From the NCBI RefSeq assembly GCF_016862195.1, contig NZ_BOMM01000064.1, forward strand, positions 1 through 64,000: DNA of 64,000 nucleotides, in the 5' to 3' direction. This DNA is from Paractinoplanes ferrugineus (GTDB lineage Bacteria; Actinomycetota; Actinomycetes; Mycobacteriales; Micromonosporaceae). This document shows, in pieces, positions 25,945 through 33,962 of the stretch (positions are counted from its first letter, which is position 1; every line of letters begins with the position of its first letter). The position numbers and the translations under genes are program-made. The notes beneath the pieces are model-generated. The model was not told where the DNA came from. It made no database searches and saw only the letters and a list, made by a program, of their open reading frames with translations.

Positions 25945-28398
25945 TCAGCGCAGCGCGCAGGTCACGGCCGGGACGGTGTTGGCGCTGCCGGTCTGGGTGG
26001 CGAGCAGGCCGTAGGTGGCGGAGGCGCCCGGGGCGAGGGCGCCGTTGTAACTGACGTTGGCCGCCGTGACCGCGGCGCCGTTCTGGGTCAGGTCGGCGTT
26101 CCAGGACTGGCTGACCCGCTGACCGTCGGCGTAGGTGAAGTCGGTCCGCCATCCGGTGGAGGTGGTGGCGCCGTTGTTGGTGACGGTGACCTCCGCCTGG
26201 AAGCCGCCCGACCAGGTGGAGACCACGTGGTAGTCGGCCACGCAGCCGCCGGCCGGGGTGGTCGGGCCGGTGGTCGGACTGGTGGTCGGGGTCGGCGACA
26301 GGGTGGGTGTCGGGGTGGGCGACGCCGTGGGGGTCGGGGTGGGCGTCGGGGTCGGGTCGACCGGCGGGTTGCCGTTGTAGACCTGCAGGTTGTCGAACTG
26401 GGCGGTCTCCCCCTGGCTGGTGCCGAAGCCGACCTGCCCGGCGCCGAACGTGCCGTCGCTGACCGTGCCCACGGTGGTGCCGTCGATGACCGCGGCGATG
26501 TTGCTGCCGCTGAAGGTGAGCTTCAGGTTGTGCCAGCGACCGGTGCCCAGCGCCGCGGTGGTGCCGCTGCGCAGCGTGGTCAGTTGCCCGCTGGTGTTGT
26601 TCCGCAGGATCGACCAGGCCCCGGTGTCCTGGGCCCGCAGGAAGTAGCCGTTGAACCGGTTGATCGGGTCGAGATTCGTCGTGCCGACCCGGCCCTCCAG
26701 CTGGGCGAAGCCGGCGGTCTCCAGCATCACGTCGGCGGACAGGGTGTAGTTGTTCCAGTTCAGGTTCCCGCCGTAGGTGTTGGGTTCGGAGAGCGTCTTC
26801 CAGGTGATCGGGGCCTGCGGGGAGGCCTGCCGCAGGCACGTCCCGGACCGGCCGCCACCACAGGCGGTGGTCTCGAACGCGCCCTGCATGTCCTGCAGGT
26901 AGCGGGGGAACCGGCCGGCCGCGTACGACTCGAAGTTGTCGGTATAGGGCAGGCCCAGCGAACCCTGCGCGGGGCTGGTGGCCGTGCCCTTGCCCTGCCC
27001 GGTCGTGGTGGTGAGGGTGTAGACGTAGCCGGGCTGGACGGTCAGCGAGAATTTGCCGCCGTTCGGGGTGAGGTCCGCGCTGTGCACGAAGTGGTCGGCG
27101 GTGTTGCCGGAGTTGAGGTTCGTCCGCCACACGTGCACCGGACCGGTCGACAGGCCCCCGCCGACGGTGAAGTCCAGCTGCTGGGCGGCGGTGGCGTCCA
27201 TGGTCTCGATGACGGTGCTGTAGTCGGTGTTGTTCGTCGACTTCAGCGAGACGTAGCTGCCGTTGTTGCGGTTGCCGCCGATGAACCCGCTGGACCGGTC
27301 GAGGTATTTCCACCCGGGCGCGGTGAACTGGGTGGTGTGGGCGAGCGTCCAGGTGTCCTTGCCGACCGCGTACCAGCCGGACCACGGCTGGTTGGCGAGG
27401 ATGAGGCCGACCGTGGCCCACGGGAGGTTCGGTGTGATCGCCGCGATCAGGTCCCAGTTGAGATAGGCGGTCATCCGGCCGTCGACGTAACCGCGGTTGA
27501 TGCCGCGGGCCAGTGGCTTGGCCCCGTCGTTGTAGTCCTGCGAGCCGCCTTCGCTGTTCCACAACGTCTCGCCGGAGTTGGTGGCGTTGGCCGGCACCGT
27601 GCAGGTGCTCTGCGCGCTGAGGTAGCCGCAGACGTAGTGCGCGGACAGCACGTCGATGGCCGACTTGAGCGCGTTGTTGTTCACGACCGTGTTGGCCGGA
27701 CTCCAGTCACCGGGCCAGGAATCCCCGTAGATGATCTTCATGGCGCTGTAGCCGTTGCTGTTCAACGCGTTCCGCAGGCTGATCGTCCAGTTGGCGTCGT
27801 ACTTCTTCTCGTTCTGCCCGGCGGTCAGGTAGTCGATGGTGAGGTTGTGCTGCTTGGCGCAACCCAGCCAGGACAGCAGGTAATTGATCATGTCGGTGGA
27901 CAGGATGTTGCCGTTGCCGATCCACCCGGGCGCCCCCCAGGGCAGGCCCACCAGCTTGAGGTTCGGGTTGCGGGCCTTGGCCTGCTCCATGATCCACCAC
28001 TCGTACCCGCGGTTGCAGTTGAGATCGCCGCGGGTGTGCGCGTGGCTGGGCTCGGCGCCGCTCGTCGAGTTGGTGTCACCGCCGATCTCGACCTTCAGGA
28101 TCTGCAGCGCGGCGCCGTAGCCGGGCTTGAACAGGTAGTCCAGGATCTGGCCCCGCTGCGGCTCCGGATAGTCGAACAACAGCCGGCTGTTGCCGCCACC
28201 GCCGCTGACCGCGCCGACGCCGTCGAACGTGCGACCGCCCGACGAGCCGTCGATCGGGACCGCCGTGGCGGCCACGGCCGGCGAACTCAGCACCGTCACA
28301 CCGACGGCGGCGAGAAGCACAGCGGCCAGGCCGGTGCCGAGGGCGCGACGCCACACCGGCTTTCGCCGCCCGGAGCGGGGTCGGGTGTCAGACCTCAT
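25945..28398 (-). CDS. Secreted GH59 galactocerebrosidase-like beta-galactosidase with CBM2
   Basis: An 817-residue exported enzyme clearly related to animal galactocerebrosidase. Shared landmarks include FDGVGAVSGGGGNSRLL, QILDYLFKPGYGAALQILKV, EIGGDTNSTSGAEPSHAH, YEWWIMEQAKARNPN and PWSGWYAV. Catalytic residues by family position: acid/base E197 (AGQNEKKYDANW) and nucleophile E283 (LWNSEGGS). Then comes the beta-sandwich/lectin-like domain (about 470-665, to FDNLQVYNG), a Pro-Thr linker and a CBM2 (about 714-817). The start at 28398 follows GGAAGGA; longer frames upstream are shadows. GH59 is known mostly from mammals and some plant-wall-degrading bacteria, where galactan or arabinogalactan is the plausible substrate. 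It lies 33 bases downstream of the beta-helix gene and upstream of the GH5 gene. Confidence 0.9.
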   Translation of the reverse strand: MRSDTRPRSGRRKPVWRRALGTGLAAVLLAAVGVTVLSSPAVAATAVPIDGSSGGRTFDGVGAVSGGGGNSRLLFDYPEPQRGQILDYLFKPGYGAALQILKVEIGGDTNSTSGAEPSHAHTRGDLNCNRGYEWWIMEQAKARNPNLKLVGLPWGAPGWIGNGNILSTDMINYLLSWLGCAKQHNLTIDYLTAGQNEKKYDANWTISLRNALNSNGYSAMKIIYGDSWPGDWSPANTVVNNNALKSAIDVLSAHYVCGYLSAQSTCTVPANATNSGETLWNSEGGSQDYNDGAKPLARGINRGYVDGRMTAYLNWDLIAAITPNLPWATVGLILANQPWSGWYAVGKDTWTLAHTTQFTAPGWKYLDRSSGFIGGNRNNGSYVSLKSTNNTDYSTVIETMDATAAQQLDFTVGGGLSTGPVHVWRTNLNSGNTADHFVHSADLTPNGGKFSLTVQPGYVYTLTTTTGQGKGTATSPAQGSLGLPYTDNFESYAAGRFPRYLQDMQGAFETTACGGGRSGTCLRQASPQAPITWKTLSEPNTYGGNLNWNNYTLSADVMLETAGFAQLEGRVGTTNLDPINRFNGYFLRAQDTGAWSILRNNTSGQLTTLRSGTTAALGTGRWHNLKLTFSGSNIAAVIDGTTVGTVSDGTFGAGQVGFGTSQGETAQFDNLQVYNGNPPVDPTPTPTPTPTASPTPTPTLSPTPTTSPTTGPTTPAGGCVADYHVVSTWSGGFQAEVTVTNNGATTSTGWRTDFTYADGQRVSQSWNADLTQNGAAVTAANVSYNGALAPGASATYGLLATQTGSANTVPAVTCALR

Positions 28399-28430
28399 CG
28401 AGGATCCTTCCATTGTCGACGCGGCGGCCA

Positions 28431-31004
28431 TCAGCCGCAGGTGGCGCCGTTGAGGGTGAATGCGGTCGGGACGGCGTCGCTGGCGGTCCAGGTGCCCTGG
28501 AAACCGAACTGTGCTGAGCCGCCCGGGGCGATCGTGGCGTTGTAGCTCGCGTTGGTGGCGGTCACGGCCGACCCGGCCTGGGTCACGGTGGCGTTCCACC
28601 CGCTGGTGATCTTCTGGTCCCCGGGGAACGTCCACGCCAGGCTCCAGCCGTTGACCGCGGCGGTGCCGGTGTTGGCGACGGTCACGTTGGCGGTGAACCC
28701 ACCGGACCATTCGTTCTTCTCGTACGTGACCCGGCAGGTCCCGCCGCTGCTGCCGGTACCGCTCACGGTCCAGGTGAACGACGCCGAACCGGTGGCTCCG
28801 GACGTGTCCGTGGCCGAGACGGTCACGCTCGAGGTACCGGCCGTGGTCGGCGTCCCGGTGATCAGCCCCGACGAACTGATCGACAGCCCGGCGGGCAGCC
28901 CGGTCGCCGCGTACGTCAGGCTCTGCCCGGCGGTCGAGGCCGTCGCCCGGATCTGCAGCGCGGTGATCGCGGTGCCGGCCGGGCCGGACTGGTTGCCCGG
29001 GTTGGCGACCGTCACGACCGCCCGCCGCGGGCCGCTCTGGCTGATCACCTGCTGAGCGGCGGCCGGCCAGTTGGTGCCGGACACCTGGACGTTGCCGGTC
29101 AGGGTGTTGTAGTGGGGGGCGCCGGTGGCGACGTTGGTGACGCCGCCGTTGTACCAGTTGTAGTTGAAGGCGTTGCCGTCGGTGTGGTTGTTGGAGTAGG
29201 CGTTGGTGAACGCCCACACCCCGGAGTCCTGCACCACGTTGTTGGTGAGAGTGACGTAACGCGAGCCCTCGTCCAGGTACAGCCCGACGGTGCGCTGGTT
29301 GTCGTAGATGTAGTTGCCGCTGAACGTCGACCCGGGGTTGGCCGAGAGGTTGTAGAGGCTGCCGCCGTCGTGGAACAGCGTCTTGGTGCCGTGGATCCGG
29401 TTGCCGGCGACCACGGTGTTCTTCAGCGTCGTGGCCGTGGAGTAGATCGGCTGGTAGTTGTACGTGCCCCGGGCGGAGTAGTCGGGACTGCCGCCCGGGT
29501 CGTTCATGCCCCAGCCCCAGCCGACGTCGATTCCGTCGTACGGCAGGGCGGAGACCTCGTTGTGCTCGATGACGGCGTGGGTGACGTACGTGGACAGGAT
29601 TCCCGCCATGTCCTTGTAGTCCTTGGCCACCCCGGAGATGACGTTGTCGGTGATGGTGATGTTCTGGTTGGTCATCGCCGGGTTGGTGGGGTGGTGCGCG
29701 TCGGGCTGCACACCGCCGACCACGATGCCGGCCCCGGAGTCGTCGGTGAAGCTGCTGCCGGTCACGGTGATCCCGGACGCACCGAGGCCGACGCCCGAGG
29801 CGTTGGCGTTGGCGTCGTTGCCGATGCCGAGGGCGACCTGACCGAGGTGGGCGAACGAATCCCCGGCGAAGGTGATGTTCGAGGCGGCCGACACCTGCAC
29901 CGCCGCCGGCGCCTGCCGCCAGCTGTTGCGGGTGGCCTCGAACAGCTGGCAGCCGGACTGGCAGGAGGTGAGGAAGTTCGACGGCTGCTGGTAGGTCTGG
30001 CCGAGGAAGGTGCCGGACTGCTGGTCGGCGTAACCGATGTTGCTGCTCGGGGTCAGCCAGGTGCTGTGCGAGAAGGTGACGCCCTGCACGGTGATGTCGT
30101 GCGCCGGGGCGCTGTAACTGCCGGAGACCTGCAGCAGCGAGCTCAGCCGCGGCAGCTCCACGTCATGACTCGCGGGGTTCCAGCCGGCCGGCGCCTTGTA
30201 GTACAGCTGCCCGGCCTGCGGATCGAGATACCACTGCCCGGCCTTCTTGAGGAACGAGTACGAGTTCTGCAGCTGAAGGCCACCACCGGCGAACGGGCTG
30301 GCGAGCGTGTCGTACCCCCAGTTGTTGTTGTTCCAGGCCGGTTGCTGCATCGTGATCGTGGTGCCGGAGATCGACTGCACCGGGGCGAACCGGTCGGTGA
30401 ACGAGTTCTGGCTCTCCAGCTCGATCCGGTTCTGCGCGGGCAGGGTGGCGAGGTAGTTCAGCGCCGAGTTGACGATCGTCATCCCGGTGGTGGTGAACCG
30501 GACGTCGCTGCGATTGATGCCGATCGCGGCCCGCGGCGCCAGCGTGCCGTCGACGTAGAGCTGCCGGGAGTCCGCACCGGCCGGTACCGCCGCCGCGTAG
30601 ACGTTGTTCGCGCTGTCGTACACGCTCCAGCCGGTGACCTGCCGGCCGCCGGAGAGCACCGGGGTGGCTCCGGGCGCGGCCTGCCAGATCACCCGGTAAC
30701 CGCCGGTGCCGGAGTCGGCGGCCCCCAGCGAGAGCGGTGCGGCCAGCCGGTAGACGCCGCCGGCCAGCCGCACGACCACGTCGCCGGTCATCGAGCCGGT
30801 GAGCGCGCGCACCGCGGTCTGGGCCTGGGTCAGCGAGCACGGCGCCGCCTCGGAGCACGCGGTGCCGCTGCCGGCCGGCGACGCGAACAGCGTGGTCATC
30901 GTCGCCGCCTGGGACACGGCGGGGGCGGCCGCGACGAGCCCGAGGGCGGCGATCGCGGTCAGCGCCGCTCTCGCGACCCGGCCGGGTCGGGTTCTGAACG
31001 TCAT
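28431..31004 (-). CDS. Secreted right-handed beta-helix protein with Ig-like domain and CBM2
   Basis: An 857-residue exported protein. Signal peptide 1-34 (cleavage after SQA), parallel beta-helix repeats about 40-655, a putative Ig domain (about 662-745; LTYAATGLPAGLSISSSG type) and a C-terminal CBM2 (about 754-857). The helix shows the usual succession of short NITITDNVISG and HAVIEHNEVSA turns, plus aromatic/acidic stretches such as YDGIDVGWGWGMNDPG and FHDGGSLYNL. These resemble beta-helix glycoside hydrolases (GH120/GH141-like) rather than polysaccharide lyases, but I cannot place it in a family. It is second in the CAZyme operon. Substrate binding by CBM2 suggests attachment to plant-wall polymer. 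Start chosen because GGAAAGAAG precedes it. Confidence 0.82.
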   Translation of the reverse strand: MTFRTRPGRVARAALTAIAALGLVAAAPAVSQAATMTTLFASPAGSGTACSEAAPCSLTQAQTAVRALTGSMTGDVVVRLAGGVYRLAAPLSLGAADSGTGGYRVIWQAAPGATPVLSGGRQVTGWSVYDSANNVYAAAVPAGADSRQLYVDGTLAPRAAIGINRSDVRFTTTGMTIVNSALNYLATLPAQNRIELESQNSFTDRFAPVQSISGTTITMQQPAWNNNNWGYDTLASPFAGGGLQLQNSYSFLKKAGQWYLDPQAGQLYYKAPAGWNPASHDVELPRLSSLLQVSGSYSAPAHDITVQGVTFSHSTWLTPSSNIGYADQQSGTFLGQTYQQPSNFLTSCQSGCQLFEATRNSWRQAPAAVQVSAASNITFAGDSFAHLGQVALGIGNDANANASGVGLGASGITVTGSSFTDDSGAGIVVGGVQPDAHHPTNPAMTNQNITITDNVISGVAKDYKDMAGILSTYVTHAVIEHNEVSALPYDGIDVGWGWGMNDPGGSPDYSARGTYNYQPIYSTATTLKNTVVAGNRIHGTKTLFHDGGSLYNLSANPGSTFSGNYIYDNQRTVGLYLDEGSRYVTLTNNVVQDSGVWAFTNAYSNNHTDGNAFNYNWYNGGVTNVATGAPHYNTLTGNVQVSGTNWPAAAQQVISQSGPRRAVVTVANPGNQSGPAGTAITALQIRATASTAGQSLTYAATGLPAGLSISSSGLITGTPTTAGTSSVTVSATDTSGATGSASFTWTVSGTGSSGGTCRVTYEKNEWSGGFTANVTVANTGTAAVNGWSLAWTFPGDQKITSGWNATVTQAGSAVTATNASYNATIAPGGSAQFGFQGTWTASDAVPTAFTLNGATCG

Positions 31005-31036
31005 GAGGACTTCTTTCCGAGGTGACGGGGCAGGGG

Positions 31037-32542
31037 TCAGTGGTAGGCGGCGGCGACGACGCTGGCCTGGACGGCGTTCTCGGTCGCGTCGCTGGGGAAG
31101 CCGGCCGTGATGGCACCTTCGAAGAACTCGCCCTGGCCGTTGTGGCTGTTGTCGCCACCGGTGCCCAGCAGCAGCGAGCTCTCCAGCTTCATCGGCGAGT
31201 AACCCCGGGGCAGGGCACCGGAGTACGGCGTGGTCAGTCCGCCGCCGGTCGCGTTGCCGTACTTGAGGGTGAAGTTGGTGGTGCCGTTGTTCTTCTCCCA
31301 CGCCGACACGAACGGGAAGTGCACACCGGAGTTGTTCGGATCTTTGTTGGAGCCGGTGTTGGTGTGGTACATGCCGTTCTCGAGGTCGGCCTCGACCCAG
31401 GGGCCGGTGCCGACGCAGGGGCTTTTCGGGTTCCCCCAGTCCGCGAACCAGCAGGCGGTGCCCCACTCGATCGCGTTCATGGTGGCGTTGCCGGTGTCGG
31501 TGTGCGAGTTCTCCCCGCTGCCGTAGTCGAAGCAGCACCACTGGTTCACGTAGTTCGACGACGTGATCATGTAGATGCCCTCGGGACGCGACCCGGTGGG
31601 GGCGTTCCTGGCGTTGTCGACGCGGTAGCCGACTCCGGGCGTGACCTTCACGCCGTACGCCCGATGGCCGCCGACGGTGATCGGCAGTGCCTTGGCGTCG
31701 GCGCCCAGATCGGCCCCGTTGGGGCCGGGGCCCTTCCACAGGCCGCCCCAGGAGATCGGCAGGTCGTTGTGGTTGGTGCTCTGGTCGTAGATCTTGGTGA
31801 TGGTGCAACCGGCGCTGCCGCAGAACGAGTCCTGGGCGGCGGCGTTGGCCACGCCGCCGGCCGAGAGCAACCCGATGTCGGCGTACGCCTTGTCGGTCGC
31901 CCGCTGCACCTGGTAGAGCGGCCCGTTGTAGACCGCGAACAGGGCCCGGGTCGTGCTGTGCGCGCCGATGCACGGGGTGCCGCCGGCGGCGTAGAGGTCG
32001 CACGCCTGCGGAGCCGGTGGCGGCGTGGTCGGGCCGGCGCTCGTCGGGGTCGGACCCGGGGTGTCGGTCGGACCCGGGGAACCGGTCGGACTCGCGGAAC
32101 CGGTCGGACTCGGGGTGTCGGTGGGCGACGGGGTGGGCACGCCGCCCGTGCAGGGGACGCCGTTGACCGTGAACGCGGTGGGCACCGGGTTGCCGCCGGT
32201 CCAGGCGCCGTTGAAGCCGAAGGTGACCGTCCCGCCGGAGGCGATGCTGCCGTTCCACGCCGCGTTGGTGACCGTCACCGTGGCGCCGGACTGCGTGAAC
32301 GACCCGTTCCAGAGCTGCGTGACGGTCTGCCCGGCACCGAACGACCAGGACACCCGCCAGCTGTCGACCGGGTCGCCCAGGTCGGTGACGCGCACGGCGG
32401 CACCGAAGCCGCCCGGCCACTGGGAACTGATCTCGTAGGCGACCTGACAGCCCACCGCGGCGTGTGCGGCGGTGGCCGTGGCGATGCCACCGGCGATCAG
32501 AACCGACGCGGCGGCCGCTGCCACCGCCCCCCGTACTTTCAT
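31037..32542 (-). CDS. Secreted GH54 alpha-L-arabinofuranosidase with N-terminal CBM2
   Basis: A 501-residue exported enzyme, first gene of the four-gene CAZyme operon, expected to release arabinose side groups. Signal peptide 1-28, CBM2 about 30-131, a Pro/Thr/Ser linker to about 178, then the catalytic domain to the end. The GH54 signature is strong: ACDLYAAGGTPCIGAHSTTR, LLSAGGVANAAAQDSFC, ITKIYDQSTNHNDL, and the vicinal cysteines C336-C337 in QWCCFDYG, which form an unusual disulfide in the fungal enzyme. MNAIEWG and ADLENG follow. Fungal GH54 enzymes end in an arabinose-binding CBM42; here that module is absent and a cellulose/xylan-type CBM2 sits at the other end. AGGAGGG precedes the ATG. 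Confidence 0.92.
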   Translation of the reverse strand: MKVRGAVAAAAASVLIAGGIATATAAHAAVGCQVAYEISSQWPGGFGAAVRVTDLGDPVDSWRVSWSFGAGQTVTQLWNGSFTQSGATVTVTNAAWNGSIASGGTVTFGFNGAWTGGNPVPTAFTVNGVPCTGGVPTPSPTDTPSPTGSASPTGSPGPTDTPGPTPTSAGPTTPPPAPQACDLYAAGGTPCIGAHSTTRALFAVYNGPLYQVQRATDKAYADIGLLSAGGVANAAAQDSFCGSAGCTITKIYDQSTNHNDLPISWGGLWKGPGPNGADLGADAKALPITVGGHRAYGVKVTPGVGYRVDNARNAPTGSRPEGIYMITSSNYVNQWCCFDYGSGENSHTDTGNATMNAIEWGTACWFADWGNPKSPCVGTGPWVEADLENGMYHTNTGSNKDPNNSGVHFPFVSAWEKNNGTTNFTLKYGNATGGGLTTPYSGALPRGYSPMKLESSLLLGTGGDNSHNGQGEFFEGAITAGFPSDATENAVQASVVAAAYH

Positions 32543-32594
32543 GTCGACCCTCCTAGCGGACCGGACGGCTCACGGGGCCGCTCGTGTCGGTGAA

Positions 32595-32609
32595 GTTAAC
32601 GTTCACAAC
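32595..32609. promoter_or_regulatory. LacI-type operator before the GH54-led operon
   Basis: GTTAACGTTCACAAC, centred on AACGTT, differs by one base from 61780-61794 before the alpha-galactosidase. It lies about 53 bases upstream of the GH54 start. AACGTT-centred palindromes are typical LacI-family operators; here only one half-site is good. Confidence 0.55.
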
Positions 32610-32796
32610 GTGACACGTCAAACGACACATGTCTATGTCACGTGGGTGTAACCGCACGCCGGTTTCTCCTCGTCAGGCCGGTCCGGGCGACCGCGTAACG
32701 CTTTTTCAGCGGGTCGGCCGGGGCCGGATTCGCCCATCCCGGAAGAACGCCCGCGCCGGAGATCGGCTCTGGACAGTGCGGCGTCGAGACATTTAA

Positions 32797-32809
32797 ATAC
32801 GTCATATGT
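32797..32809 (+). promoter_or_regulatory. Shared ATACGT-N3-ATGT motif before the ribose-type importer (site C)
   Basis: ATACGTCATATGT lies about 77 bases before the binding-protein start. A second ATACG occurs 14 bases further on (32811-32815). It matches sites A and B at all ten fixed positions. Confidence 0.55.
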
Positions 32810-32885
32810 CATACGAGTACGACACACCCCGTTCTCGCCGCTGAAACATCGCACGTACCTGGTCATCAAGCAGGAAAGAGCAGCG

Positions 32886-33947
32886 ATGAAGCACATGACA
32901 GCCCTGCGTGCCGGAGCTTGCGCGACCGTCGCGCTGATGCTGATCAGCGCCTGCAACCGGACCTCCGACACCGACGCGGCGAGCGGCAAACCGGTGGTCG
33001 GCGTCGACTACCCCCGCTCGGACACCGACTTCTGGAACTCGTTCATCAAATACACGCCCAAGTCCGGTGCCGAGCTCGGACTGACCCTGAAGACCACCAA
33101 CTCGCAGAACGACGTGGCCAAACTGACCGCCAACGTGCAGACCTTCATGAGCCAGGGCGTCCAGGGCGTGGTGATGGCCCCGCAGGACACGGCGGCGATC
33201 GCACCCGCGCTCGATCAGCTGGCCGCCAAGAAGATCCCGGTGGTCACCGTGGACACCCGGCCCGACTCGGGCAGCGTGGCCATGGTGGTCCGGGCCGACA
33301 ACCGGGCCTACGGCACCAAGGCGTGCCAGTTCCTCGGCACCAAACTCGGCGGCAAGGGCAAGGTCGTCATGCTCGAGGGCGGCCTCGACTCGATCAACGG
33401 CCGGGACCGGACCGAGGCGTTCGACGAGTGCATGAAGACCTCCTTCCCGCAGATCAAGGTCTTCGGCGAGGCCACCAACTGGGACGGTGCGGTGGCCGCG
33501 CAGAAACTGCAGACCGACCTGACCGCCAACCCGGACATCAAGGGCGTCTACATGCAGTCCAGCTTCGCCCTGTCCGGCACCCTCCAGCTGCTCAAGCAGA
33601 AGGGCCTGCTGGTCGGCCCGGACGACCCGAAACACGTGTTCGTGGTCTCCAACGACGGCATCCCGGAGGAACTCAAGGACATCGCGGCGGGCCAGATCGA
33701 CGCCACGGTGTCCCAGCCGGCCGACCTCTACGCCAAGTACGCCCTGTTCTACGTCAAGGCCGCGATGAACGGCCAGACCTTCCAACCCGGCCCGACCGAC
33801 CACGACAGCACCATCATCCAGGTCCGCGACGGCGTCCTGGAGGACCAGCTGTCGGCCCCCCTGGTCACCAAGGACGGCGCCTCCTACGGCGGCGTGGCCA
33901 GCGTCAAGAGCGACGACCCCACGCTGTGGGGCAACAACCTGAGCTGA
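32886..33947 (+). CDS. Sugar-binding lipoprotein of a ribose-type (CUT2) importer
   Basis: A 353-residue periplasmic-binding-protein-like lipoprotein. The lipobox is LISAC (Cys near residue 23). The mature part has the type I fold of RbsB-like proteins: VGVDYPRSDTDFWNSFIKY, DVAKLTANVQTFMSQGVQGV, IPVVTVDTRPDSG, LEGGLDSINGRDRTEAF and VVSNDGIPEELKDI. AGGAAAG precedes the ATG. It is the first gene of a three-gene rightward operon with its ATPase and permease. Substrate is likely a monosaccharide or sugar-related molecule. The presence of site C upstream suggests co-regulation with the CUT1 importer. Confidence 0.92.
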   Translation: MKHMTALRAGACATVALMLISACNRTSDTDAASGKPVVGVDYPRSDTDFWNSFIKYTPKSGAELGLTLKTTNSQNDVAKLTANVQTFMSQGVQGVVMAPQDTAAIAPALDQLAAKKIPVVTVDTRPDSGSVAMVVRADNRAYGTKACQFLGTKLGGKGKVVMLEGGLDSINGRDRTEAFDECMKTSFPQIKVFGEATNWDGAVAAQKLQTDLTANPDIKGVYMQSSFALSGTLQLLKQKGLLVGPDDPKHVFVVSNDGIPEELKDIAAGQIDATVSQPADLYAKYALFYVKAAMNGQTFQPGPTDHDSTIIQVRDGVLEDQLSAPLVTKDGASYGGVASVKSDDPTLWGNNLS

Positions 33948-33962
33948 GCGGAGAGGCAACGG

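Larger units (their letters stand above)
32543..32885. other. Divergent regulatory region between CAZyme operon and ribose-type importer
   Basis: A 343-base region with no gene. From left to right it holds a LacI-like operator half (32595-32609), an 8-bp inverted repeat ACGTGACA/TGTCACGT (32608-32615 and 32636-32643), an unremarkable GC-rich middle, and site C of the shared ATACGT motif (32797-32809) followed by a further ATACG at 32811. The arrangement suggests two separate controls, one for each divergent transcript. Confidence 0.6.

Noticed and set aside
28399-29217. N-terminal extension of the GH59 frame
   Set aside because: The extension is out-of-frame shadow of the beta-helix gene; the start at 28398 has a ribosome site and begins a signal peptide.
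31005-32420. N-terminal extension of the beta-helix frame through the GH54 gene
   Set aside because: It is low-complexity Arg-rich sequence in the shadow of GH54; the signal peptide begins at 31004.
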